Origin: Demequina sp. NBRC 110053
GTDB lineage: Bacteria > Actinomycetota > Actinomycetes > Actinomycetales > Demequinaceae
Direction: 5' to 3'
Assembly (NCBI RefSeq): GCF_002090095.1
Contig: NZ_BBRJ01000002.1
Location: 62,001-126,000, forward strand
DNA length: 64,000 nt
Each line of letters begins with the position of its first letter. Position 1 is the first letter of the stretch. Shown in pieces: positions 35,911 to 45,352 of the stretch. The notes below the pieces were generated by a model. That model did no database searches. It worked only from the letters and a program-made list of their open reading frames with translations, and was not told the DNA's origin. A program made the position numbers and the translations under genes.

Positions 35911-38006
35911 GCGTCGATCCTGCTCATGTCGAGCTTCTCCGCGCCGGCGACGATGAAGTCGCGGCGAGGGGCGACCTCGTTGCCCATCAGCAGCTCGAAC
36001 ACCCGCTCGGCCGCCTCCGCGTGCTCAGCGGTGATGCGGCGCAGGGTGCGGTGCTCGGGGTCCATGGTGGTCTCCGCGAGCTGGTCAGCGTCCATCTCGC
36101 CCAGGCCCTTGTAGCGCTGGATGTCCTCGTTGTACTTCCGGCCCGAGCGCTTGAGCTCGCGGAGCGTGTCCGTGAGCTCCTTCTCGGAGTACGTGTAGAT
36201 GTACTCCTTCTCGCGGCGCGGCGAGCCCTTGACCTCCACCCTGTGCAGCGGCGGCACCGCGGCGTAGACCCGACCCGCGTCCACCATGGGCCGCATGTAG
36301 CGGAAGAACAGCGTCAGCAGCAGCGTGCGGATGTGGGCGCCATCGACGTCGGCGTCCGTCATCAGGATGATCTTCCCGTAGCGCGCCTGCTCAAGGTCGA
36401 ACGTGCGTCCCGAGCCCGCCCCGATGACCTGGATGATCGACGCGCACTCGGCATTGTGGAGCATGTCCGTCACGGACGCCTTCTGGACGTTGAGGATCTT
36501 GCCGCGGATGGGCAGCAGCGCCTGGAAGTCGGAACGGCGCGCGAGCTTCGCGGTGCCGAGAGCCGAGTCCCCTTCGACGATGAACAGCTCCGACTGCTCG
36601 ATGTCGGTGGAGCGACAGTCGGCGAGCTTCGCAGGCAGGGAGGAGGTCTCGAGCGCGTTCTTGCGCCGCGAGATCTCCTTCTGCTTGCGCGCGGCCACCC
36701 GTGCGCGCATCTCGGCGACGATCTTCTCCATCACAGTGGTCGCCTGGGTCTTCGCATCCCGCTTGGGCGAGCTCAGGATCGCGCCGAGCTCAGTCTCGAC
36801 GACCTTCGCGACGATCGACCGCACCGGCGTGGTGCCCAGCACCTCCTTGGTCTGGCCCTCGAACTGGGGCTCAGGGATCCGCACGGTCACGACGGCCGTG
36901 AGGCCGGCCATGATGTCGTCCTTCTCGATGCGCTCCGCGCCGTCCTTGCCGGTGAGCTTCAGGCGCCGCGCGTTGGTCTCGATCACCTTGCGGACGACCT
37001 TGGTCAGGCCAGCGTCGAAGCCCGCCTGGTGGGTGCCGCCCTTGGGAGTCGAGATGATGTTCACGAACGAGCGCACGTTCGTGTCGTATCCGTTGCCCCA
37101 TCGCAGTGCGACGTCGACCACGCATTCGCGCTCGACCTCCTCCGACACGAGGGTGCCGTCGTTCTTCAGGACCGGCACCGTCTCGCGGTACGTGCCCGTG
37201 CCCTTCAGCTCCCAGGTGTCGGTGATGGGCGCGTCGACGCCGATGAAGTCGACGAAGTCGCGCGGGCCGCCGTCGAATCGGAACGACTCCTCCGAGGGCT
37301 CGAGGGGGTTGCGCTCATCGCGCACGGTGAGCGTGAGCCCCGGGACCAGGAAGGCAGTCTGGCGTGCACGGGTCAGCAGGTCCTCGAACGTGAAGCGCGC
37401 AGACGTGTTGAAGATCTGCCGGTCCGCCCAGTACCGAATGCGGGTGCCCGTGCGCGCCTTCGCCACCTTGCCGACCACGTCCAACGAGGACCCGGTCACG
37501 AAGGGCGTGAACTCCGAGTCCAGGCTCGGACCGGAGGCTGGATCGCCCCAGCGACCGGGCTCCCCCCTCCTGAAGGCCATGTGATGCGTCTGGCCCCCTC
37601 GGTCGACGTGCACGTCGAGCCGCTCGCTCAGCGCGTTCACCACGGACGCGCCCACGCCGTGCAGGCCGCCGGAGGCCGCGTAGGAGCCGCCGCCGAACTT
37701 GCCGCCCGCATGCAGCTTGGTCATCACGACCTCGACGCCCGTGAGTCCCGTCTTGGGCTCGACGTCGACAGGGATGCCGCGGCCATGGTCGCGCACCTCG
37801 ACCGAATCGTCGGGATGCAGGATGATCTCGATCGTGTCGCCGTGGCCTCCCAGCGCCTCGTCCACCGAGTTGTCGATGACCTCCCACAGGCAGTGCATGA
37901 GGCCACGAGAGTCCGTGGTGCCGATGTACATGCCGGGTCGCTTGCGCACGGCTTCTAGCCCCTCAAGGACGGACAGGTGTCGTGCGGAGTAATCGGATGC
38001 AGCCAC
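35907..38006 (-). CDS. parE: DNA topoisomerase IV-like subunit B (ParE)
   Basis: A 699-residue GHKL-ATPase subunit of the second type IIA topoisomerase. ATPase motifs EVIDNSVDEALGGH, GRGIPVD and GGLHGVGASVVNALS are followed by the transducer domain and the TOPRIM domain (EGDSALG, PIRGKILNVQKA, MTDADVDGAHIRTLL). It partners ParC, encoded at 26.6 kb. Start GTG 38006 is supported by TATCCT seven bases upstream (leaderless) and gives the family N-terminus SARHLSVLEGLEAVRKRPGM. The frame runs further upstream but without family features. It is divergent from the TspO-like gene. Confidence 0.94.
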   Translation of the reverse strand: MAASDYSARHLSVLEGLEAVRKRPGMYIGTTDSRGLMHCLWEVIDNSVDEALGGHGDTIEIILHPDDSVEVRDHGRGIPVDVEPKTGLTGVEVVMTKLHAGGKFGGGSYAASGGLHGVGASVVNALSERLDVHVDRGGQTHHMAFRRGEPGRWGDPASGPSLDSEFTPFVTGSSLDVVGKVAKARTGTRIRYWADRQIFNTSARFTFEDLLTRARQTAFLVPGLTLTVRDERNPLEPSEESFRFDGGPRDFVDFIGVDAPITDTWELKGTGTYRETVPVLKNDGTLVSEEVERECVVDVALRWGNGYDTNVRSFVNIISTPKGGTHQAGFDAGLTKVVRKVIETNARRLKLTGKDGAERIEKDDIMAGLTAVVTVRIPEPQFEGQTKEVLGTTPVRSIVAKVVETELGAILSSPKRDAKTQATTVMEKIVAEMRARVAARKQKEISRRKNALETSSLPAKLADCRSTDIEQSELFIVEGDSALGTAKLARRSDFQALLPIRGKILNVQKASVTDMLHNAECASIIQVIGAGSGRTFDLEQARYGKIILMTDADVDGAHIRTLLLTLFFRYMRPMVDAGRVYAAVPPLHRVEVKGSPRREKEYIYTYSEKELTDTLRELKRSGRKYNEDIQRYKGLGEMDADQLAETTMDPEHRTLRRITAEHAEAAERVFELLMGNEVAPRRDFIVAGAEKLDMSRIDA

Positions 38007-38013
38007 GGCGACA

Positions 38014-38019
38014 AGGATA
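38014..38019 (-). promoter_or_regulatory. Putative -10 of a leaderless promoter (parE)
   Basis: TATCCT on the minus strand lies seven bases before GTG 38006; no ribosome binding site is seen. Confidence 0.45.
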
Positions 38020-38137
38020 GGCGCGGCGGCGGACGCGGCCGAGCATCCCGCGCCGCGCGAACGCGGCACGGTGGAACAGCGCTGCCACGCACGGTGTTGG
38101 CAACGGCGAGACCGCAACCGTGCCAGGGAGGCCACCG

Positions 38138-38968
38138 ATGTCCACCACCACGACCGCTGACGCCACGACTGCCGACCGCACTCGACAGGTGGTCGTCCTG
38201 CTCGGCGCGATCCTCGCCATCGCCGGGGCTGCGTGGGGCTCGGGCGCCTTCGGCGGCACACCCATCGCGGAGGCAGCCGACGGCGCGCTCGCCGCCGACG
38301 CGACCCTTCTCGCTCCGGCGTCGGGAGCCTTCGGCATCTGGTCGGTGATCTACCTCGGGCTCGCGGCGTTCGCAGTGGTCCAGGCCCTCCCCTCGCGCGC
38401 TGCCGATCCGCGCATGCGCGCCGTCGCCTGGCCGCTGCTCGTCTCCATGGTGCTCAACGCCGTGTGGATCGCCACCGTCCAAGCCGAGCTGCTCTGGCTG
38501 TCGGTGATCGTGATCGCCGTGCTCGTGGCGACCTTGGCGAGGGTCGTCGTGACCCTGATCGCGCATCGGCCCTCCCGCGTCGCCGACGCGATCGTGACCG
38601 ACATCACGACGGGGCTCTACCTGGGATGGGCATCCGTGGCGACGGCCGCGAACGTCACGGCGTGGGGCGCCGATGCGCTCGGCGCCTCGCCCGACGACGG
38701 CACCTGGGTCGCGGCGGCGGTGCTGGTCGTCGTGGCGGTCATCGCGGCGGCCTTCGCGCGGGCCGCGCGTACGGCGCCGTGGGTCGCGATCCCCGCCGGC
38801 CTCGCGATGGCGTGGGGCCTCGGCTGGATCGCGTACGGGCGCGCGGAAGGCGATCCCCATGACCTCGTGGTGATGTGGGCGGCTGGCATCGCGGCCTGCG
38901 TCGCGTTCGCCGCGCCGTTCCTCATGCGGGACCTGACACGTCCGCGATCCGGTGACTCGCGCGACTGA
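38138..38968 (+). CDS. TspO/MBR-related membrane protein
   Basis: A 276-residue integral membrane protein with about seven hydrophobic helices. The segment GSGAFGGTPIAEAADGALAAD between helices one and two, followed by FGIWSVIYLGLAAFAVVQAL, is typical of actinobacterial proteins annotated as tryptophan-rich sensory protein, distantly related to TspO. It is longer than the five-helix TspO, and the porphyrin-binding residues cannot be verified. ATG 38138 has GGGAGG six bases upstream, so the six-residue extension to 38120 is rejected. It ends directly against the convergent GNAT gene. Confidence 0.65.
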   Translation: MSTTTTADATTADRTRQVVVLLGAILAIAGAAWGSGAFGGTPIAEAADGALAADATLLAPASGAFGIWSVIYLGLAAFAVVQALPSRAADPRMRAVAWPLLVSMVLNAVWIATVQAELLWLSVIVIAVLVATLARVVVTLIAHRPSRVADAIVTDITTGLYLGWASVATAANVTAWGADALGASPDDGTWVAAAVLVVVAVIAAAFARAARTAPWVAIPAGLAMAWGLGWIAYGRAEGDPHDLVVMWAAGIAACVAFAAPFLMRDLTRPRSGDSRD

Positions 38969-39463
38969 CTAGAGGCCCTCTCCCTCCGGCCAGGGGACGT
39001 CGTCGCGCCCCCGGACGGTCATCATCGCGATGTTGTCGCCCTTGACCCAGAACCCCAGCTCCTCGTAGAGGTGGCGGCCCATGGGTGTCGCGTGCAGCTC
39101 GACCACTTCGATCCCACGCTCGTCGGTCTCGTGGAGGAGCGCGTCCATCACCAGTCGCGCATAGCCCTTGCGCTGGTGCTGCGGCGCTGTCGACACCCAC
39201 TGGATGTATCCCATGTGATGCGCCTGAGCGCCGGGCTTGGGCAGGCGCGGAGCGATGTTGACCAGGCCGCAGCACGCGAGCCCTCCCTCGGGCGCGTCGA
39301 TGACCATCCCGATGAGATCCTTGCCCAGCCGGTCGCGCACGGTCTGCGTCGCATCGACTGCCCACGTGGGCGTGGGCTTCGCGCCGACCGCCTTGTACAT
39401 GAGGGCGCCCAGGTGCACGATCTCCGCCGCGTCCGTCGACGTGGCGACCCTGACCGAGGTCAT
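38969..39463 (-). CDS. GNAT-family N-acetyltransferase
   Basis: A 164-residue GNAT-fold acetyltransferase. The acetyl-CoA binding loop QHQRKGYARLVMDALL is clear, preceded by the HHMGYIQWVSTAP strand and followed by LHATPMGRHLYEELGFWVKG, the family C-terminal pattern. The substrate is unknown. Its ATG is one base after the TGA of the small membrane protein gene (TGATATG), so it depends on that gene for translation. It ends exactly where the convergent TspO-like gene stops. Confidence 0.88.
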   Translation of the reverse strand: MTSVRVATSTDAAEIVHLGALMYKAVGAKPTPTWAVDATQTVRDRLGKDLIGMVIDAPEGGLACCGLVNIAPRLPKPGAQAHHMGYIQWVSTAPQHQRKGYARLVMDALLHETDERGIEVVELHATPMGRHLYEELGFWVKGDNIAMMTVRGRDDVPWPEGEGL

Positions 39464-39464
39464 A

Positions 39465-39809
39465 TCAGCGCCAGATCACCGCGACAGCAATATTGACGAT
39501 GGTGAGCAGGCCCGCGAGCAGCCAGAAGAGCTGCGGCCGCTCTCGCTTCGCTCCCACCTCGGCGACGCCAACGACAGCGATCGCGACGACGAGCTTCACC
39601 GCGATCTTCACGTGGTCGGGCTCGTAGTCGTCCGAAGCGAAGGCAAGTCCCGCCAAGGCAAGTCCCGTGACGATCTGTGCACGCGCTCCCCACACCATCG
39701 CCGTGGTGATCCGCCTGGCTTCCGATCGCAGCTGGTCGAGCCACGGCCCGAGAATCGCTGCAAGTCCGACGAAGTGCAGGATCAACAGGGTGTATCGCAG
39801 GGCATCCAC
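39465..39809 (-). CDS. Small integral membrane protein
   Basis: A 114-residue protein with about four hydrophobic helices (about 5-22, 38-56, 65-84, 91-111) and short polar loops (PWLDQLRSEARR, SDDYEPDHVK). Similar small membrane proteins are widespread in actinobacteria without known function. GTG 39809 has AAGGAG eight bases upstream. It is followed by the GNAT gene one base after its stop. Confidence 0.75.
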   Translation of the reverse strand: MDALRYTLLILHFVGLAAILGPWLDQLRSEARRITTAMVWGARAQIVTGLALAGLAFASDDYEPDHVKIAVKLVVAIAVVGVAEVGAKRERPQLFWLLAGLLTIVNIAVAVIWR

Positions 39810-39884
39810 GCGTGGTCTCCTTGGAGGCTCGAGTGCTCCGATGCTACCGCGAGCCCAGCCAGGGGCCTGTGCATGACGCCCCTG

Positions 39885-39890
39885 TAGCGT
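39885..39890 (+). promoter_or_regulatory. Putative -10 of a leaderless promoter (DMT transporter)
   Basis: TAGCGT lies six bases before GTG 39897; no ribosome binding site is seen. Confidence 0.5.
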
Positions 39891-39896
39891 GACGGC

Positions 39897-40883
39897 GTGA
39901 GCGAAACGCCGACCCGCCGCCGACTCCCCGCGCTGGGCGCTCTCTACGTGCTGACCGGCGCCTTCCTGTTCGGCCTCAACGGGTCGATGTCGAAGGTCGT
40001 CATGGAGGCCGGCATCACGCCGGAGCAGCTCACCCTGTTCAGAGTGCTGGGCACCGCTGTCATCTCCGGCTTCGTGCTGCTGCTCACCGACCGGTCACAG
40101 CTCCGCATCTCGCGTCGTGAGCTGGCGTGGTTCGCTGCGCTCGGCGTTGGCGGCCTTGCCCTGGTGCAGTGGCTGTACTCGGTCGCGATCTCGCTGCTGC
40201 CGGTCGGCATCGCGCTGCTGTTCGAGTACACGGCGGTGATCCTCATCGCGCTCACCGCGAAGTTCGTGCTCAAGGAGAACGTCCACCCGCGGCTGTGGTG
40301 GGCGATCGGCGCGGTGCTCGCTGGCCTGGCCGTGGTGGCGCAGGTGTGGGACTCGGAGCTCTCCGCGCTGGGAGTGCTCGCGGCGCTGGCCGCCGCGGTC
40401 GCGTATGCGTTCTACTTCCTCGGCGGCGAGCGGTCCGTGCGCGGCCGGCCACCGATGGCGGTCGCCTTCTGGGCATCCGCCTTCGCGAGCATGTTCTGGC
40501 TGGTGCTGTCGCGGTGGTGGACCATCCCAGCTGGCACCTTGGCCGAGGATGTCTCGTTCGGCGGCGCGCTCGACCACGTGCACGCGCCCATGTGGGTGCC
40601 GCTCGCGCTCATCGTCACCTTCGGCGGCTTCGCACCCTTCACGCTGATCTTCATGTCGCTGCGCCACATCTCCGCCACGGCGTCGGGGATCCTCGCATCG
40701 TCCGAGGTGCTGTTCGCGTTCGTCGTCGCGTGGATCTGGCTGGGCGAGACCCTCACCGCGGTCCAGCTCGCCGGATCCGCTGTGGTCCTGGCGGCGATCA
40801 TCGTCGCTCAGACCGCGCGTGCACGCCCGGCGATCGCGGAGCCAGAGGCCTTCGCCGCCGGCGTCCCTCCCGAGGCGCCGTAG
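39897..40883 (+). CDS. EamA/DMT-superfamily transporter
   Basis: A 328-residue inner-membrane protein with ten predicted helices in two EamA repeats. The first contains LYVLTGAFLFGLNGSMSKVV, and the second ends LASSEVLFAFVVAWIWLGE, the characteristic duplication signal of drug/metabolite exporters. Substrates of the family include amino acids and small metabolites; this one is unknown. The GTG start is probably leaderless. It converges on the sigma factor gene across a strong hairpin. Confidence 0.9.
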   Translation: MSETPTRRRLPALGALYVLTGAFLFGLNGSMSKVVMEAGITPEQLTLFRVLGTAVISGFVLLLTDRSQLRISRRELAWFAALGVGGLALVQWLYSVAISLLPVGIALLFEYTAVILIALTAKFVLKENVHPRLWWAIGAVLAGLAVVAQVWDSELSALGVLAALAAAVAYAFYFLGGERSVRGRPPMAVAFWASAFASMFWLVLSRWWTIPAGTLAEDVSFGGALDHVHAPMWVPLALIVTFGGFAPFTLIFMSLRHISATASGILASSEVLFAFVVAWIWLGETLTAVQLAGSAVVLAAIIVAQTARARPAIAEPEAFAAGVPPEAP

Positions 40884-40918
40884 CAGCGCGGCTCCGGCAC
40901 GCGTCGGGCTGGACAGCC

Positions 40919-40954
40919 GAGAGGCGCCGTCCCTGCACAGGGATGGCGCCTCTC
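40919..40954. terminator. Bidirectional terminator between the DMT gene and sigA
   Basis: Sixteen-base arms starting GAGAGGCGCC pair with one G-T wobble around a GCAC loop, in the 85-base gap between two convergent genes. This is a strong intrinsic terminator shape without a T run. Confidence 0.75.
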
Positions 40955-40968
40955 GAACGGGCTCGGGG

Positions 40969-42198
<1,230 letters not shown>

Positions 42199-42208
42199 GG
42201 CCTTCTCC

Positions 42209-42379
42209 TTACAGATCGACCGTCGAGGAGACGGCTGCGGGATGGGGGACTCGGTCGGGCATGCATGCGCGCACCCCACCGTCACGGATGGCGGATCGTT
42301 GCGCGTTCAGCGTCGCGCCGCAACGGCGCTCGGGGAGACTGGGGGGCATGCGATACCTCTCAGCTGACGTCGGGAGCAT
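42209..42379 (-). CDS. 56-codon upstream ORF coupled to sigA
   Basis: An ORF on the sigA leader starts at ATG 42379 with AAGGAG six bases upstream, encodes an Arg/Pro-rich peptide beginning [19 protein letters not shown], and ends at TAA 42209-42211. That stop overlaps the sigA ribosome binding site, so a ribosome leaving it would be in place to restart at sigA. The promoter at 42414-42419 puts the transcript start before it. The peptide has no recognisable domain; its role may be only to deliver ribosomes. Confidence 0.5.
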   Translation of the reverse strand: MLPTSAERYRMPPSLPERRCGATLNAQRSAIRDGGVRACMPDRVPHPAAVSSTVDL

Positions 42380-42413
42380 GGGAGGCTCCTTCCGCCTCGC
42401 GCAAATCCATTCA

Positions 42414-42419
42414 AGTATA
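42414..42419 (-). promoter_or_regulatory. Putative sigA promoter -10
   Basis: TATACT on the minus strand, within an unusually AT-rich stretch (about 42400-42430), is a near-consensus vegetative -10. Transcription would begin near 42407, giving a leader of about 210 bases before the sigma factor. No consensus -35 is visible. Confidence 0.6.
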
Positions 42420-42469
42420 ACGAAGATCACCCACGGAGTGTTCCGGCGTGACAGCGCGAGCTGCGAGGC

Positions 42470-43510
42470 TCACCATCGCGCCCACGCCGGGCGCAGGTCA
42501 GCCTCGCACATCTGCGCGACCAGCTGCGCGAGCGAGTAGTCGGGGTCGCACGACAGCGCTCGCGAGGTCGCGGACAGCGCCCCATCGAGCGACCCGGCCC
42601 ACCACAGCAGGACGGCCTCGAGCGCGTGCACGCCGGCACGATCGCGCCTGCGCGAGACCCGCGCCACCGAGCCGCACCACTCCAGCGCCTCCTGCACCTG
42701 AGCGCGCCGCGGTGGCGGGTGGCTCGCGTCATGAAGTGCGCCGTCGAGCACTCGCGCGACCTCCTCGCTCGCGCGCCCAGCGAGAGTGTCCTCGATCTCG
42801 CGCTGGCCACCTCGAAGCCACGCGACCATCAGGGCATCTCGAACGCGCACGTCTCGCAGCGACACCGCTGCTCGGCCGAGATCCAGCACCGTCGCGTCGG
42901 GGCGGGCCGACTCACGCACCTTGACCAGGGCGGCGGCGCGCCAGCCCGGCGTGTCCGCCTCCCGACGGCGCCACCAGCGATCGCCGGCGCCGCTCGCGCG
43001 ACGGCGCTCGGCAGCGGCCTCCTCGAGGCCAGCGGGGCTGCCGGAGAGCTCGAGGCGCTCCCCTGGCGCGCCGTTGGCCCTGCGGGAATGCGCGGACGTC
43101 GGCGGCAGCGCACGCCCCCGAGCCGGACAGCACGCCTCGTCCCCGCACCCAGGGGACCAGTACCTCTCGCCATCGCACACCCACAGATCCACGTCGATGC
43201 TGCAGGCGGTCAGCGCCTGCGCGAGCTGCGTAGCCGCCTCGCACCCCGCGCCGCCGGAGGGCTTCGACGTGAAGCTCACCAGGATCGCGCGAGCGACGCG
43301 ACTCCTGCTCGCCTCGGTCGCCACGGCCCGCGCCACCTCGCCGTCGAGGTCGCGCAGCACCAGGTCAGTCCTGTCGATGCGCGCGAGCACCTCGATGGCG
43401 CCCGTCTTCGCCACCCCCGCGAGGATCACCTCCTCGTGGGGGACGTACCCGAGCATGCGAGGAATCGCGGCGATGAGCTCGCCGGGGCCGTGGATCAGTC
43501 GAGTCTGCAT
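42470..43510 (-). CDS. DUF4192 domain protein
   Basis: A 346-residue actinobacterial protein of the DUF4192 family: PGELIAAIPRMLGYVPHEEVILAGV at the N-terminus, a central Cys-containing DGERYWSPGCGDEACCP loop, and a C-terminal helical region ending in a TPR-like DGALSATSRALSCDPDYSLAQ. Function is unknown. ATG 43510 keeps the usual distance to the PGEL motif; ATG 43534 is an alternative eight residues upstream. It is divergent from the polyprenyl synthase gene. The 252-base gap between them shows no other gene. Confidence 0.82.
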   Translation of the reverse strand: MQTRLIHGPGELIAAIPRMLGYVPHEEVILAGVAKTGAIEVLARIDRTDLVLRDLDGEVARAVATEASRSRVARAILVSFTSKPSGGAGCEAATQLAQALTACSIDVDLWVCDGERYWSPGCGDEACCPARGRALPPTSAHSRRANGAPGERLELSGSPAGLEEAAAERRRASGAGDRWWRRREADTPGWRAAALVKVRESARPDATVLDLGRAAVSLRDVRVRDALMVAWLRGGQREIEDTLAGRASEEVARVLDGALHDASHPPPRRAQVQEALEWCGSVARVSRRRDRAGVHALEAVLLWWAGSLDGALSATSRALSCDPDYSLAQLVAQMCEADLRPAWARW

Positions 43511-43749
43511 GGTCTCCACGCTGGTGGCGACCATGACCCTGCCGCTCGGCCACGCCGCGGTTCTGTTGAGGGCGCCGCCCACGTTCGCGCCTGGGGACGG
43601 CGCTCCCCGGGGGGATCCTCTGACGATGCGAGGTGGCGCGCACGGCATCGACACGCCGCTGCAGCGCCGCGCGCTCTGCATGCTCTGCCCGGGCGGCTCA
43701 TCCCAGCACGAGCACGTGCGGCCGGACCAGTCGCCGACTCGCGCGCACA

Positions 43750-43755
43750 TAGGGT
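43750..43755 (+). promoter_or_regulatory. Putative -10 of a leaderless promoter (polyprenyl synthase)
   Basis: TAGGGT lies seven bases before GTG 43763. This favours that start over GTG 43754, which overlaps the box. Confidence 0.5.
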
Positions 43756-43762
43756 GGACGAC

Positions 43763-44839
43763 GTGACCCACGACTTCACCGCCTGGCGCAGGAGCATCGA
43801 CGCCAGCATCGAGGCCACCCTCGCGCTCAGTGTCGCGGCGACCGCACCTGCCGGGCCGGGGGTGCGCGAGATCACCGATCCGCTGCTGGCCACCGCGGCA
43901 GGTGGCAAGCGCGTGCGCGCCCTCCTGCTTCTGGCCTCCCACCTGGCGTACGGAGGCAGCGACGACGAGGCGGCTCTCGCCGTCGCGACGTCGCTCGAGC
44001 TCTTCCAGACGGCGGCTCTGGTCCACGACGACGTGCTCGACAGGTCCGAGTCGCGTCGAGGGCGGCCCGCGGCACACCGCGTGATCGCGCACGTGCACGC
44101 GCGCGGGGCGTGGCACGGTGACGCCGCCGCCTTCGGCGAGGCTGGTGCGATCCTGGCAGGCGACCTCGCTCTGATGGCGTGCCAACGCGCGCTCGGCTCG
44201 GCCGTCGCACGCCTCGACAGCACGCGCGCAGCAGCGGTGCAGGGCCTCTTCTGCGACATGGCCGACCTTGTCACCGCCGGCCAGTATGCGGACATGCGGG
44301 CGGCCGCCCAGCCATTGGACGCGTTCGCGGGGCAGGCCGAGGAGATCGCGGCCGTCATGCGTTCGAAGACCGCCTCCTACACCGGAGAGTTCCCGCTGGC
44401 GCTGGGCGCGGCCATCGCGGGCGCCCCCGGTGCCTCCGTCGAGGAGAGCCGACGCGCCGGGAGGGACCTCGGCATCGCCTTCCAGCTCCGCGACGACCTC
44501 CTCGGGCTCATGGGCTCTCCTGACGTCACCGGCAAGCCGGCTGGAGACGACGTGCGCGAGGGCAAGCGCACGGCAGTCCTGTGGCGGGCGTGGACGCAGG
44601 CCGATCGCGGCGGACGCGAGGCGATCGGTTCCGTGCTCGGCAATCGCGACGCGACCGAGGCGCAGGTCGCTGAGGTCATCCGCGCGGTGCGGGCCACCGA
44701 TGCCGAGAGCTGGTGCGAGGCGCAGATCGCGCAGCATGCGGACCGCGCCCGCGAGACGCTGGCTGCAGCCGGGATGAGCGGGGACGGTCTCTCCCGGGTT
44801 CTCGACCTCGTCGCGCGCGCGGTCTCCCGGACGAGCTGA
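43763..44839 (+). CDS. Polyprenyl diphosphate synthase (IdsA-type, probable GGPP synthase)
   Basis: A 358-residue trans-isoprenyl diphosphate synthase joining IPP to allylic diphosphates in the cytoplasm. The first Asp-rich motif DDVLD is at 89-93 (LVHDDVLDRS). The second is DDLLG (LRDDLLGLMGSPDVTGKPAGDD), a variant common in actinobacterial geranylgeranyl diphosphate synthases. Lys/Arg residues that bind IPP (GGKRVR) are present. The product is probably a C20 diphosphate for carotenoids, menaquinone or similar lipids; chain length cannot be read with certainty. It ends nine bases before the convergent Rv2175c-type gene. Confidence 0.88.
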   Translation: MTHDFTAWRRSIDASIEATLALSVAATAPAGPGVREITDPLLATAAGGKRVRALLLLASHLAYGGSDDEAALAVATSLELFQTAALVHDDVLDRSESRRGRPAAHRVIAHVHARGAWHGDAAAFGEAGAILAGDLALMACQRALGSAVARLDSTRAAAVQGLFCDMADLVTAGQYADMRAAAQPLDAFAGQAEEIAAVMRSKTASYTGEFPLALGAAIAGAPGASVEESRRAGRDLGIAFQLRDDLLGLMGSPDVTGKPAGDDVREGKRTAVLWRAWTQADRGGREAIGSVLGNRDATEAQVAEVIRAVRATDAESWCEAQIAQHADRARETLAAAGMSGDGLSRVLDLVARAVSRTS

Positions 44840-44848
44840 TCTCCGCGC

Positions 44849-45199
44849 TCAGAACAACGTCTGCGCCGCGCGCCTGACCGGCGCGCGCCGCCCCTCCCGC
44901 AACGCGACCAAGGGCTCGACGCCCAACTCGTCGTTGTGGCTGAGAAGCCACTCGGCGCTCTCCGCGTCCGTCAGCCCCGCGTCCGAGAGCATGGTGATGG
45001 TGCCGGGCAGCGTCGCGAGCACTCTGGCGCCTCCCTCCCGCTGCTCGATGAATCCCGCTGGCAGGTGCCAGGCATCGCTCGGCCCACGCCGCACGGCGAT
45101 GACCTGGCGCAGTCGGATCATCTCCCGCACGTCGGACGCGGTGACGCCCAGCGCATCGGCGAAGTCGGGCACATTCAGCCACTCGTTCCACTCGCTCAC
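44849..45199 (-). CDS. Rv2175c-family DNA-binding protein
   Basis: A 116-residue protein of the Rv2175c family. An N-terminal winged-helix/MerR-like region (LNVPDFADALGVTASDVREM, RLRQVIAVRRGPSDAWHLPA) binds DNA in the mycobacterial protein, and the C-terminal domain is PGTITMLSDAGLTDAESAEWLL. In M. tuberculosis Rv2175c is phosphorylated by the kinase PknL and loses DNA binding; a PknL-like kinase gene lies 1.5 kb away here. GTG 45199 is probably leaderless (TAGGCT six bases upstream). It is divergent from the LysM gene. Confidence 0.9.
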   Translation of the reverse strand: MSEWNEWLNVPDFADALGVTASDVREMIRLRQVIAVRRGPSDAWHLPAGFIEQREGGARVLATLPGTITMLSDAGLTDAESAEWLLSHNDELGVEPLVALREGRRAPVRRAAQTLF

Positions 45200-45205
45200 G
45201 TCACC

Positions 45206-45211
45206 AGCCTA
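45206..45211 (-). promoter_or_regulatory. Putative -10 of a leaderless promoter (Rv2175c-type gene)
   Basis: TAGGCT on the minus strand lies six bases before GTG 45199. Confidence 0.5.
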
Positions 45212-45296
45212 CAAAGCGGCGACCCGCCGAGGGCCCGCCGCCGACGCGCGGCAGGGTGACGGGCGCCCTTGCGCGGCCCTCGCGGGCGGGGTTACA

Positions 45297-45341
45297 GTCA
45301 CATGTGTCACACCTGTCACATGAGACACTTCTGTCTCAGCG
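45297..45341 (+). promoter_or_regulatory. Five-unit 9-bp direct-repeat array, MtrA-box-like
   Basis: GTCACA occurs at 45297, 45306 and 45315, exactly nine bases apart, and degenerate units continue in register at 45324 (GACACTTCT) and 45333 (GTCTCAGCG). The array ends at the GAGGAG ribosome binding site of the LysM gene. The mycobacterial response regulator MtrA binds direct repeats of a GTCACAgcg-type nonamer upstream of cell-wall hydrolase genes, so MtrA control is inferred. Confidence 0.6.
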
Positions 45342-45352
45342 AGGAGATCAGC

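Noticed and set aside
36021-37958. Long plus-strand open frame opposite parE
   Set aside because: parE is intact with all motifs on the minus strand; the opposite frame has no family features.
42199-42285. Extension of SigA to GTG 42285
   Set aside because: No ribosome binding site, three Cys and several Pro in 29 residues, and it overlaps the upstream ORF that has a perfect site. Kept only as an alternative.
45302-45352. Upstream in-frame extension of the LysM protein with a CHTCHMRHFC Cys/His-rich peptide, which looked like a zinc knuckle
   Set aside because: The Cys/His pattern is a by-product of the 9-bp GTCACA repeats. The ATG at 45353 has the ribosome binding site and is followed by a proper signal peptide.
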